In this document: piece by piece, positions 1 through 11,252 of the stretch
How positions within the stretch are numbered: the first letter of the stretch is position 1
How the letters are laid out: each line of letters opens with the position of its first letter
DNA from: Thalassia testudinum
Taxonomy: Eukaryota > Streptophyta > Magnoliopsida > Alismatales > Hydrocharitaceae
Reading direction: 5' to 3'
Assembly (NCBI GenBank): GCA_037157565.1
Contig: JAZHRO010000056.1
Location: 31,371,501-31,435,500 of the forward strand
DNA length: 64,000 bases
Notes under the pieces: model-generated
The model's input: the letters and a program-made list of their open reading frames with translations, nothing else
Database searches by the model: none
What the model was told of the DNA's origin: nothing
Made by a program: the position numbers and the translations under genes

Positions 1-1751
1 TGCTGCAGCGGGATTAGCCTGAAATCCCGGTGGAATGCTCAGAGCTTGCAGAATTTGATGAACCTATCCCTGAGAAGGTTGTACCTGTGGTTGCAAACCA
101 TGGGGTACGAAGTTTCGCAGGTTGGGAACAGGTTGGGTGGGAAGAGTGCCCTGAGATCGAGTCGCCATGCATAGTTGACTGATCTCAGCATTCTGCTACG
201 CCAATTGGTACTGAAGAGAGGTCATGTTCTCTTCATGGCACTTTGACATATCCGTCATCATTCGCACCAATTTATCAAGAGGACTTGATGCGTGTTCTGC
301 TTGCGGTACGCAAGGGCCTGATGGCGGATTCACTATAGGATTAGACTGGGCCCTTGGGGTGACAGGTGCAGACGGTTGCATTGGTCCACCCACAGGGTTT
401 TGGCGCTTCGGGTTGTTGGACCACTAGAAATTCGGATGATTACGCCACCCTGGGTTATAAGTGGTAGAGAACGGGTTGTTCCCCAGGGCGCAAGCATCTT
501 CTATGCCAGAAGACGCGTCCGCATGTAAGTATGCGTCCGAGCACACGGAGGCTTGGTCCTCTGTGTTGAAATACTGGCTCGCAGAAGCCAGTTCCAAATG
601 ACTTACCGAGTTGCTCTGTGCGACACTCGGTAAGGAAGGTCTTACGGGGTTTCTCGGGATAAGCCTGGTGTTGGAAGAATTTGGATTGTGATGAAGTGGT
701 CAAGTAGGGGTGTTTGCCAGAGATCGGGCGGGGTTGGCCAGAAACTCGTCTAGCTTCTTGTGCACGACAGAGACTTCATCCAGTTTTTGTGCAATAAGGC
801 CTAGATTAGTGGATGAATGGGAGGGTCCCGTGTCAACTTCGCTCAAATTTAGCCTGATCATGGAGGCATTGTTCATTGAGTTTTCGCTCAAATTTTCAAA
901 CGGTTCGAATGCTTCATTCTCGTCTTTATTCATAAAATTCCCTCCGTAGGAAGCGTCTGCAATCTGCTTCAAAGTCTCATTTAGCCCGTAGTAGAAAATC
1001 TGGGCAATATGCCACTTAGGTAGACCACGGTGCAGACACTTCCTGAGGAGGTCATTATATCTCTCCCATGCCTCATGAAATTGTTCGCCGTTTTGTTGCG
1101 TAAATGAAGTGATAGCACGGCGAAGTGCATTGGTTTGCCCGATTGGGAAGAACTTCTTAAGAAACACTGTTCGCATCTCTTCCCAAGAGTGGATGGTTCT
1201 CCCAAGGGTGTGTCACCACTGCGACACTTTATCCCGCAACGAAAATGGGAACATTTTCATGCGGACTATAGGTAACCTGACATTTCTTGGTTTAACTGTT
1301 TCAGCTATTCGGGTTAGGTCTTCCAAGTGGAGAAACGGACCTTCACTTGCAAGACCATAAAGTGAAAATTTATTAGGCCAATAATGTTAGGTTTCAATTC
1401 AAAGTCGTCCCCGCCCATGGGGACCCAAATTTGTCCTATGGTCTCTATAGTAGCGGGATTCTGATATGAGCTAAGAGACCTAAGCTCCTCCCATTCGGGA
1501 GGGTTCTGCATTTCCTCCAATGCTTCCCGAATGGCTTCCATTTGCTCATTATACATTTCCATTTGGGCTTGGAGGCAGGTTATGGGATCGAAGGCTCCAC
1601 CACCTGGTGGGTTCTGAGGGCGGTTTCCTCCATTGGGATTTGGGGGTGGGCGTGCAGCCATGTTTGTGGAGGAGGAGGACGATTTGGCTTGTTTTCTAGA
1701 TTTATCAGTCAATTCAAACAGTTTAGGGTTTTGTGACCTCCTCCCAAACAT
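1..1751 (-). pseudogene. gag: gag of element A (broken, runs off the window)
   Basis: Retrotransposon Gag polyprotein, which would form the cytoplasmic virus-like particle. The start is the ATG ending at 1751 (MFGRRSQNPKLFEL). It is followed by a Pro/Gln-rich N-terminal part, DDFELKPNIIGLI, and then the conserved capsid-like block at 700-1176 (FLKKFFPIGQTNALRRAI, EQFHEAWERYNDLLRKC, WHIAQIFYYGL, GGNFMNKDENEAFE). This aligns with residues about 98-285 of element G's polyprotein. Farther left come NPFSTTYNPGWRNHPNF (about 430-480), a short block ending SKCHEENMTSLQYQLA, and then QGTLPTQPVPNLRNF near 100. Frameshifts near 1180-1310 and 480-700 and in-frame stops near 195 and 75 show it is dead. 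No CCHC zinc knuckle is visible at the usual place. Confidence 0.85.
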
Positions 1752-2573
1752 GCACTACTGCAGGAAGAATTGGGGGGATAAGAAGGGAAAAGAGATGAGA
1801 GAAATGACGCCGCAAAGGTACACTTGATGACAAATTAATTCAATCAAATTCCTAACCTCTACAGTGTGCCCTTAGACCTAAAGATCTAAGTTACCTACTA
1901 TCACGAATTACGGAACCAAATGAGAGCACCGTGGAACCACCGGGCCAGATTGAATGGTCGTTTGCCCCAGTCTTAGACACCCGATAGCACATGGGACCTC
2001 TCACCAACACGTAGCGGCTACACGCAGGTAGTTAGACCTCCAATCCTTAAGAAGGGTCAAGTTACTACCAATTTTAGTTAGAGGCTTAGGGTCAAGTACT
2101 TTTGGAATGTGAAGGGCGTTGTTTACGGGTAATGCCCAAGTGATTGATTTTCAGAGTGTGTAAAACAAGCATGCAACGGGGAAATCTCCCTGAATTGAAG
2201 TTTTAATTGGTGAATGGCTTTTAGAGTTCAGCCTTAAGTAGTATGAATTTTAGGATTTCTCTAAATTACCAATTCAACAATCTCCAGGTTTTTGAGAGAA
2301 TACAGGTTTTCTTTCTAACCCAACAAACCCTTCTTAAATATCAGTTAGTTAATGCATGTTAAAATGCAATTGGCTACCCTAAATGGAGATTTCTATGTGT
2401 GGATGCACGAATCAGTTTTATATTAGTGTGAAAGGGAGCCAAAGCACTTCAATTCAAGTGCTTCCAATCACCAGAAATGATTTCCACACACAAGGCTCAA
2501 CCAACAGATAAAAAAACTAAAATTGTTGGTGTTGAAATATTCGAGATCGAATCTCAGGCAAGTTGAAAAGTCG
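1752..2573 (-). other. Untranslated leader of element A
   Basis: This non-coding stretch lies between the candidate primer site and gag of element A. No reading frame here resembles a known protein. The block around 1860-2060 sits where elements B and G have their leader, and it has a similar stop-rich, mixed composition. Nothing else is identifiable in it. Confidence 0.5.
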
Positions 2574-2614
2574 TGGTGGGGTTGGAATCAACTCAATTCC
2601 AAGTCTCCCCACCA
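2574..2614. promoter_or_regulatory. Hairpin overlapping the candidate primer-binding site of element A
   Basis: A nested inverted repeat: TGGTGGGG pairs with CCCCACCA, and inside it TTGGAAT pairs with ATTCCAA around a 7-base loop CAACTCA, with GTCT unpaired. Read on the minus strand, TGGTGGGGAGACTTGGAATT starts a few bases after the presumed LTR end, where element G has its tRNA-Asp primer site. The complement reads like a tRNA 3' end: T-loop TTCAATT-like, 5-base stem, 7-base acceptor strand, then ACCA. I cannot match it to a specific tRNA from memory. It is either a non-Asp PBS or a chance hairpin. Confidence 0.35.
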
Positions 2615-2959
2615 AAAATGTGATCCCGAATTGTAGATAAGTGATTGAGTTTTTTATATATTTTTCCCTTTTATATATATTGTTTTTCTTTTTACTAACA
2701 AGAAAGCAAAACAGAAATAAAGTAAATACAGCATATATATATGTATATATTATGTATATAAAGTGGTGGGGGTGGAGGTGGAGATGGAGTGTAGCACGGT
2801 GTCGAGTCGGTCGTCGTCTAAAGAGATGCAACCAACAGGACTAGGTGCCGCGTGGAGTATGGGATGGATGGTGGAAGATGTATGTAACCACACTTTTTGT
2901 ATGCGTGTATCGGGGAATATCATTAACTGGTGCAGATGTTCCCACGATACAGCATATGG

Positions 2960-3760
2960 TAAATAATGTGAAAATATATATATGTATATATGTAAATATA
3001 TCTATATGTATATATATATATATATGGTTATAAATATATACGTATATATATATGTAGATATATATGTATATATAAGTGTATATGTATATATATATATATC
3101 TGTGTGTGTATGTATATATAACTATATAGAGGTATATATATATGTATGTATAAGTATATAGTAATATATGTATATATAGATATATGTAGCTAAGTGTATA
3201 TATATATATATGTATGTATATATAGTTATAGATATATATATGTGTAGATGTATATATATATATCTATGTATGTATGTATATATATAATACTATATATATG
3301 TATATATATATATAAATAATATATGTATATGGTATATGTATCTGGATATGTATATATATGTATATATGTATATATAGTTACATAGATATATATATAAGTA
3401 TATATCTATGTATGTATATGTGTATATATATATGTATATAGATATATATATATATATGTATGTGTATGTATATAAACTAATACATAGTTATATAAGTACT
3501 AATATATGTATAGATATATGTATAAAAATATATATATATATAAGTATATAGAGATATGTATATATATGTATATGTACATGTATATGTATAAGTATATAGA
3601 TATATATATATATGTATGTATGCTAATACATAAGTATATAAGTACTACTATATGTATAAATATAAGTATATATATATATACGTATGTATATATATATATG
3701 TATATAAATATATGTATATATATATCAATATATATATGTATATAATAGTGTATAGGTGTG
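2960..3760. repeat. TA-rich degenerate microsatellite
   Basis: About 800 bases of imperfect TA/TATG/TATC repeats, with the run TATATATG recurring throughout and occasional AAG or AGT interruptions. Tyr/Ile-rich frames on both strands are simple translations of this repeat. It lies within the LTR of element A. Confidence 0.9.
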
Positions 3761-3880
3761 TGCGGGTGTGTGGATGTGTTAGTGTAGGTGTGTGTGAGCG
3801 TCGGTGTAAAGAGAGAGTGAGAGAGTGTTGTGAGAGAGAATGAGAGAGAGTGAGAGAGAGCAGGAGAGATGGTAGCCGAT
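3745..3880. repeat. GT-rich then GA-rich low-complexity tract
   Basis: GTGTGTG-like sequence (3750-3805) passes into GAGAGAGTGAGAGAG (3815-3870). It directly follows the TA-rich tract and precedes the GC-rich part of the LTR of element A. Confidence 0.85.
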
Positions 3881-4660
3881 GGAGTGTTAAGGCATTTGTG
3901 ACCAGCAGGCGTCGTCTGATCCACGCGCGCACGCGTAGGCACGTAAGCAGAGAGGAGCGCGCGGGAGTGGGGAGCGGAGAGGAACCCACAGCGCACAGCG
4001 CTGCGTGGAGAGGAGTATGCGGGCGAGTGAAGAGGACCTGCAGGCACATGCGGAGGGCTGGGGCGGGCTGGCAGATGCACAGGAGAGTACGGGCGACACG
4101 GGCGGAGACACGCGCTCGCGTACTGCAGCTGGTTGCGGCGTGCCAGGTGACCGGTAAAGTGAGAAGCTTTCTGGTCACCCCACTGTAGCCACAGTGTCGG
4201 GCAGACTCGCATGAATAGTGGCTACAGTGGTGGTCCGCGTCGCGCAACCAGCGGTGGGCGGTGTTGTGGGTGAGGCCAGCTTGCGGCTGTTGTGCGCGGG
4301 CTGGCACGCGAGGGAGAAGGCCTGCGCCGGCCGGTTGCGAGCGCGGAGAGATCGCGACAGAGCGGAGAAGTGGGAGGCGAGGTGTCTGCAGGCGTGCTCG
4401 GAAGCTTGCAGATGCTGGCAGGGGGGCGGGAAGTGCTTGGCCAGTCGCTGTAGAGGTGCGGAGAAGCCGGTTGCGGGCGGAAGAGGGCACGACAAGGCGG
4501 AGAAGCGGGAGGTGGAGAGGGCGTGCAGGCGCGCGCGGAGGGCTGGGGCGCCTGCAGACGCACGTGGAAGGAGGCTGGGCGGCTGCTGCATGCTGCTGCT
4601 GCTACTACTGCTAGGCGTGCGAAGCTTCAAACCTTGAAGCATGCGGCCATGGCTGAAGGT

Positions 4661-4665
4661 GCGGG
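4661..4665. repeat. Target-site duplication of element H, left copy
   Basis: GCGGG lies directly before the H 5' LTR. The other copy, GCGAG at 13079-13083, differs by one transition. The 5-base length fits Ty3/gypsy integration. Confidence 0.7.
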
Positions 4666-6467
4666 TGATGAGTCCATTAAAATGTACTAATATTAATTCT
4701 AAGTATATTTAATCGTATAGTTTAGGTGTGTTAATAATGGCAATTGAGTTATAGAATATTTGTATGCCTTTGATTTAAGTTTATAACATTCTATAACTTA
4801 ATTATTTTGTTATTTTTATGTGCAGGTAATTAAACGTAGAAAGAACAAGGGTGGGGGATAAATTCCCCAACACATACCAGCCGCGACTCTTTCCCCCCAC
4901 CCCTGCTGGACATTGGGGTAATCTTCCTCAACAGCCGCCGGCCAGAGATAGTTAAGAGATTTGAAAATCCCATAACTCTCGGAGGTGCAACGGAGAGAGA
5001 GAGGAGTTAAAAAGAGAAGATGCGGCGTGCACAAAAAAATCCATCTTCCCCTTGCGGGGAACAATTCCAGTGTGCACTGTGCCATCTTTCCCCTTGCGGG
5101 GAACAATACCCAGCGAGCACTGTGGACTAGGATCTACATCTTCTCCGTGCGCACATCTCCAGCCGCTTCTCAAATCCAAACACACCACCCACCAATGCCC
5201 GCTCCTTCATCACCAAGTCACCACTGCCGCACCCTCCTTCCTGCAAGCAGACCGCAGGCACCTGCACACCATCTCCCGCGCCTCAACCTGCCTGCGCGCC
5301 TACCTTCCAGCCACCGCTCCAGCCTACCCTGCCGCACAACACCAAGCCCTCAAGCGCCCCCTGCTGTAGGTGCTCACGCCACCCCGCCAGCGTGCCTACC
5401 TTGCCTGCGTGCCTGCCTCCATCCATCTGTAGGTGCATCCCCCGGTGCACCCACTGGTGCACCCACAGGCTCACTCCATCTCAGTGCCTCCCTTCAGCGC
5501 CCCCATCGTTCCAGCGCACCGCAGCGTGTGCACCGCTCATCTTCCAGCCTGCAACCCATCTGCCGGCCGCACACCATCTCCAGCGCCCCTCATCATCTTC
5601 CGCCCACGCCACAGCAGGCGCTCACGCGCTCTCTACCCACATGCCTGCAAGTGCGCCTGCAACCCATCTGCAGAATTGCCTGCCCACTAGCACACCTGCA
5701 GGTGCCAACTGCAGCGCGCCTTCTCACTCTCCACCGCCCATCTGCAGGCGCACCAGAGTGCGCACACCAGCACATGCACGCACGCACATCCGCGCAGCCA
5801 TAGCAGCAGCCCCCGTCTCCTCCAACAGGCTGACGCTCCGGCCACCTCCGTCGACCGCTAGCGGCCACCACTGGCCACGCCGCTGCCACCGTTTCTTAGT
5901 GCTTGTCAAGCCGCACCTTCCTGCTAATTCTCGCGGTGAACCGTGCGCAGCCGCACACGTGAGGAGGAGAGAGGAATGATCCTCTGTTTTCCTCTTAATT
6001 AAAATTTACATTCAATGCCATTGCCACCAATTCGATTTTTTTTATTATTATTATATTGTGGCATAATTGCATTTAAACACTCATAGTTCTTTCTAATTGC
6101 ATGGTATTGATATTAACTAGTTTAAAGGTTGATTTTGGGCTTAAGTACTAATTGTCTTTAGTGCACATCACATGAAAACTGCATGAATTCATCTTAAATT
6201 TATTGAGGATTTCTTTGAGGGAAAACTGCACTTACACCTTTAACTTTTTAGGTTATTACAAATCTACTTTCCTTCACATTTTAAGTCCGATTTGAAAAGG
6301 GATTTCGCACTATCTGAAATAACATTAAATAATTAAAGTATTGATTGCATCATTGCCTCCCTGTGGACACGACCCGCTCTTCTGCTAGTGGTTATTTTCA
6401 TTGTTTTTGATTAATCGATTTTTCCACCACTTAAATACTATAATGCTAAGTGAAAAGTCGTCTATCA
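4666..6467 (+). repeat. 5' LTR of element H
   Basis: It begins TGATGAGTCCATTAAAAT and ends AGTCGTCTATCA. The first 170 bases are AT-rich, followed by a CpG- and Cys/Pro-codon-rich centre (5130-5960) and an AT-rich end. The centre is open in several frames but the frames differ between the two LTR copies, so it is not a gene. A doublet of short hairpin units lies at 5041-5124. Confidence 0.92.
5041..5124. repeat. Tandem doublet with two palindromes per unit, in the H 5' LTR
   Basis: Two tandem units of about 42 bases, each with CCATCTT(T)CCCCTTGCGGGGA and then AACAAT...CACTGTG. CCCC-TTGC-GGGG is a perfect inverted repeat in both units, and CAGTG-TG-CACTG is one in the first. The same doublet occurs in the 3' LTR (11632-11720). 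Confidence 0.8.
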
Positions 6468-6471
6468 AAAT

Positions 6472-6489
6472 TGGCGCCATTGCTGGGGA
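6472..6489 (+). promoter_or_regulatory. Primer-binding site of element H (tRNA-Asp type)
   Basis: TGGCGCCATTGCTGGGGA starts four bases after the 5' LTR end. The family-typical tRNA-Asp PBS is TGGCGCCGTTGCCGGGGA, so two transitions separate them. It would prime minus-strand DNA synthesis. Confidence 0.88.
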
Positions 6490-7694
6490 GGCAACAGACA
6501 TAATAGATTTACTTTATTGTTTTTAAATCTTTTGAGTTGCGAAATTATGTAATCATTTTTATTATTATGCAAGGAATCTGACACGGCGACAAGGCGCAGC
6601 AAAGCGACGACTTTGAACGTGAACAACGGGCACGGCGGAGACGATCTTTTTGGTGGACCTTGACGCCACCTAGAGGACGACAACAGGAACACGTGGTCCT
6701 TGATTCCATGCATATAGACTTACAGAGAAGCCTATTTCTAATTTAGGCAGTAGGTCTTAGTTAGATTTAGCTAGATAGACATTAGAATTTAAATTACTGT
6801 CTTTTGGGCCCTTGTTGGGTGTTTTTGGCAACGTGTTCCAAGTGCCATTTTATTTCTGATTGCTATTGTATGTGGGAGCGTATTTTCGGGAGTGTGTTCC
6901 CATTTATTTAGATTATAGGATTATTTAAACTATTTTGAACTGCATTTCAGTTAGTTAGTTAGATTAGGTCTATTTGTTATTCTTATTAAGAAAAAAAAAT
7001 TTGAACTGGTTGTTAGAAGCTCCATATCTGTAGGACAACCATCTTGGACTGAATGAGCAGCATCTAGTTTACTTGTATTGCACTGCATTCATTATTGCAC
7101 GAAGAAAGCTGGAGTAAGGTACGTCTTCTCTTGAGCATTAATTACTTGTCATGCATATGCATTGAACCTAAATCTAAGACCACTAACGTGCTTGAATCAA
7201 ATTAATTCAGGGGTCACTTTTAAAAAAAATTGGGACTGTTAAGAGGTTGGACTTTAAAATCTGACTGAAAATTGTGTTCAAAAGGATCCTATTTGCGGAA
7301 TTTCAAAAAAATCAAAACACGATCATATGCTTGCACACTTGAGACACTGTGCACCTCACACAAAAGGTCACTAGATAAATTTCTACCTCTCCTCTTTTGC
7401 ACCACAAGGGAAGTTAGTCAGAAATCAACAAGCCTATCCACCAAGTTACTTCGGTTCCTAGTGTGGGGGCTCGATTCGAGACTTCCATCCCTTGCGAGTA
7501 GGTTATAGGCACCAGCGAAGGTTGGCCTAGGAAGCGTAATTTTTGCAAAACTTGTTTGGCCACCAACTAAACATATAACTCTAAGACCTGCAATCTACTA
7601 AAAACAGATCCCGTTGAATTTGCGTTTGCTGTGACAAGAGGACTCTTTAGAAAGTTTTCTGCTGAATCCTAAGAAAATTGTTTTGCTTAAAGAA
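6490..7694 (+). other. Leader region of element H
   Basis: About 1.2 kb between the PBS and the first codon of the internal frame. It is stop-rich in all frames and shows no similarity to gag. It resembles the leader of the other elements only in length and position. Confidence 0.6.
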
Positions 7695-9525
7695 ATGGAT
7701 TACTCTTACTCCTATCATTCAGATTATCAGAGTCAATACTTCCCATCTTTTAATCAGGATCCCTTGCTCCGAGCGTATCCATCCTTTGATGGGTACATTG
7801 ATAATTCATGGGATCATTCTTACCCTGGGAGTACTGGCTTGATAACTCCAACTTTTGACCAGAGCCTAGGAGCGGGATTTTCCAATCCTGAAATCCCTAC
7901 TTCCATGCAAACACCCAACCCTCCCACCCTCCATGATTTTCCATATCGAGGTTGGACCGATACCCCTAGGCAACTAGAGCATGAAATTGACTATCCTACC
8001 CAACCTGATAATAGTAGCCTCTCCTCTTTTATGATAGAAATGCAAAAATAGCAAAAGGAAATAATGGAATCAATGGGAGAGATGTTGAGGAATAGTCAAC
8101 ACTTAAATGAAGAAATAAGACAACTTAGCTACACGCTTCCCAATAATCCTAATCCCTACCCAATAAACCATGATTATAAAAATAATTCTGAGGAACCTAA
8201 TGACAATAGGGATCCAATTTTAGGTAGCCATCACTTAGACTCTTCCAATGAGACATGGCCACTAGAGGATAATGATCATAGTGATTATCCACCTGAATTA
8301 TATTGCAGTCAAAAGCAAGGGAAGATGGTATCTCTTGAGGACCTTGACCCCAATGACGGTATTCTCCTTACCCCTACCAACCCGGGTCAAGGTTATATTG
8401 TTCCTATCACTTCCCCTCTTGATTATTTGGTGGAATCCCATTCTACTTTTAGTGAGCCTACTCCTGACCCTCCACTTAGGGAATCGACACCTACCATTCA
8501 ATATTCTGAGGATTCAAACACACCTAATGAAGGTGACCCTAAGGGAATAGAGGATGATCAATTTTGGTATCAGGGATATGACGAGTCTAATTCTGAAGAT
8601 GAGGATGCCCCAATAGAGGAACCTGGACTGAAAATCTGGAGTGAATCACAGGAGAATTAGTTATCATTTGAGGATTTACCTCCTGAGGGTAGAAATAATA
8701 TGATTAAATCCAGATTCCTCCTTTCTTTTGAGAGCCATCCTCCATCAAAACAGGAGTTGATATTAGAAGAGGACAAACAAAAAAATGAGAAGTCTATGGG
8801 AGACTCTCGGGAACAAAATATGTCAATTGAGGATTTACCTCGAGAAGAATGACGAATTCAATGATATAGGCTTCCTCCAAGATATTAAAACTGATCCTCC
8901 CTTAGAAATAATTGAGGATACTGATCCAACTCCTAAGGAATCACAGATACACCTAGATAAATATTTGAGTGAACCAAACGAATCTGGGGATGAGCTGAAT
9001 GATAATGATTCATACATTTTGACCCCGCCATCAAAAGGTTGTAATTTGGAGTCTACTCTTGATTCAAATACGACTCCGATTATTAATGCTAGGCAGGATA
9101 ACTTGAAGTTGTCTACAACGGTTAGGGAGTGTACACAATCTAAATCATTGTCGGAATTGGACTTAACACCAACTAAGCCCTCATTGGACTTAACCATTAC
9201 CTTCCAACACTACAAACAACCCTTATACTCCCTAATCGATCCTTGGCTCAGATCTCTGCTCATGTACATTCTTTCTGGAGACTATATTAGGCCAGTACAT
9301 CCTAGGGTAGAATGGAGAGTATGGATTGATGCTTGTACTTTTACTCTCGCCAATCAAGGGTTTGAACTAATTATGTGTATATCTTTTAAAACCCATCCTG
9401 CTTTGGAGGATCCTTGTTATCCTCCACTTATTCCGTTTCGGGAGGCCTCTTTTCATATTCATTTTCTTATTCCTAGACCTCCTAAGGTAGCCAACAAAAT
9501 TTTCTGTTTTCATTTCTTCTGGTGA
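7695..9525 (+). pseudogene. Unrecognised reading frame of element H, broken by two stops and one frameshift
   Basis: The frame starts at the ATG at 7695 (MDYSYSYHSDYQSQYFPSF). Stops at 8049 and 8658 lie in one continuous frame, and a shift near 8845 leads into a third segment ending at 9525. About 600 codons in total. Order: a Tyr/Ser/Pro-rich N-terminus; a probable short coiled coil around the first stop (FMIEMQK...KEIMESMGEMLRNSQHLN); a long acidic Asn/Asp/Pro-rich middle with repeats SLEDLDPND, SFEDLPPEG and SIEDLPREE; and a less acidic C-terminal part (LYSLIDPWLRSLLMYILSG, VEWRVWIDACTFTLANQGF). There are no zinc knuckles, protease DSGA/DLGA, RT FMDD or integrase motifs. It sits where an element would carry gag or an extra ORF. 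I do not know its function. Confidence 0.7.
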
Positions 9526-11252
9526 GCATTTGGAATTACATTGCATCATCAGCTCGCCAACATCTGTGGTTACCTATTTTCTAGGCCTGCACTGTTACGA
9601 ATATTTTTAGGGCCTAACTTTGTTTGGTTGGAACCAGACTTGTAGGTTCCTTCTTAGTCTGGCTGCTGACAAGAAATGCAGCGCTTGTTGGGAGGCAACC
9701 CAGCAAACTATGTCAGGTGATATTTTTCCTTTTTCCTCCTATTTTAATTTTACAATGGGGACATTGCAGGATTTAGGCATGGGGGAGTGCATTTGCATTT
9801 TAGGAAGTACTTATGCATTTAGGTTAGTTTAAAAAAAAAAAAAAATTGAATTGAGCTGAATGGATTAGTCCTTAGCAAAATACCTTTGTTATTGGAGGTC
9901 CTTCTTCTGGAATTATTTCTTAAGTTTAGAATCCAGTACATTTATTTCACATGCACGTAGATTTGGTAATGGATCCTTGAGGAAAACCAATGAGAATTTG
10001 TAATTCTACTGAACCCTTGGACAGTTCATAGGGAGTCAGGCATACTATCTTCTAGTAGATCCACCTCATATTTGTGAGAAGTAGACAGATTACTGGTGCG
10101 CTAAGTCTAGTGCATGGACTCTTAAGTTTTGGATAATTAGATAATGATACTTCAGAGTTAGGCGTAGTTTTCACTCTCTGTTCCTGTGTACGTACTTTGA
10201 GTGAATTCCTGAGAGTCACCAAATAAGGTAGATACACAGAGATTGAGTCTTAATAAAGCTATAACTATGGTGGATGGTTACGACCGTCCTTCATAGAGTC
10301 CTCAGCTGAAGGAGGGTAATAGTGTCAAAGGTCAGAAATACGCTTGTCCTAGCCATTCCTTCCCGGTGCCGAGAATAGGCACTTCCACCAAATAGGCCAC
10401 ATAACTTCCTCTTGACCATCATCATCCCTAATAATGCCTCATAAATAAAAGTCTGTATCGTGTTGTGTTGATTGAAAAAGAAACAGAAACAAGAAGAAAT
10501 AAAAAGAAAAGAAAAAGAAGAAATAGAAAGAACAAAAAGAAGAAATAGTTATATTACAAAAAAAAAAAAAGAGAAAGAAGTCCGAGTGTATGATGTAACA
10601 CTGTTTCTGAGGTAGCAAAACACCTATCGCGTTCCACCAAATAAGACCCATACCTACCTTCTAGTATTTTTGATCTCGTGAATACTGGTTGAGAACTCTA
10701 ACTTAGTTGTAGAGTTATTAGGAATTTAATGGAAGTATGGATGCCTTGTGAGGCCACCAAATAGTGAGTACAATTTCTAAATCTAGCGAGATTCGTGATC
10801 TCAGAAAGAAAGAAAAGAGAGAGTGCCCAGGAGCATCAAGAGAGTAGAATTGTGTAGCCTCTCTCAGAGTTGACTTGTCAAATAATCTAGAGATTTAGAG
10901 TCTGCAGTACTAGACTATATGTAGCACCAGTTGAGTGTGTGCCACCAAATACAAATCCATTCAACTTGATATCTCCTACCTAATCCAAACATCAGGGTCA
11001 AATTACAGATTATCATCTGCTTTATCACCGAGGGAAGTAGTTGCCTATCTCAACAGAAATTTTTGACAAGGGTGATGTATGAACTCCTAATGCGAATCGG
11101 CTCTTTCACTTGGATCTGTTACCTAGGCTATCAGCACTTCACATTTGTCTGGATTTCTAAAGGTTTGAAGTAAGAAAAGAAGAAATCCTCTGATTACTTC
11201 TATTATTTTTCATTTTTGCTAGGGACTAGCAGATCTTAGGCATGGGGGTATT
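9526..11252 (+). other. 3' non-coding region of element H with two polypurine-like tracts
   Basis: GCGCTTGTTGGGAGGCAACCC at 9681-9701 is a motif often found just after the last ORF of Athila-type elements. GGCATGGGGGAGTG near 9776-9789 and GGCATGGGGGTATT at 11239-11252 are two purine-rich tracts, the second abutting the 3' LTR and serving best as the plus-strand primer. CCACCAAATA-like words recur at about 10216, 10385, 10634, 10754 and 10942. An A/G-rich stretch (10478-10580) is simple sequence. No coding frame is convincing. Confidence 0.65.

Larger units (their letters stand above)
2619..4665 (-). repeat. LTR of element A, inner (3') portion
   Basis: This lies between the candidate PBS and the insertion point of element H. 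It contains a long TA-rich simple-sequence tract (2960-3760), a GT/GA tract (3745-3880) and a very GC-rich segment (3880-4660). The other piece of the LTR is at 13084-13706, and together they make about 2.7 kb, similar to the 2.6 kb LTR of element B. Open frames on both strands here reflect composition and look like no protein family. GCTTCAA-ACC-TTGAAGC at 4624-4640 is a short perfect inverted repeat. Confidence 0.45.

Noticed and set aside
3506..4490. Long frames on both strands in the TA-rich and GC-rich parts of A's LTR
   Set aside because: They translate simple repeats (Tyr/Ile runs) or stop-poor GC-rich DNA on several frames at once.
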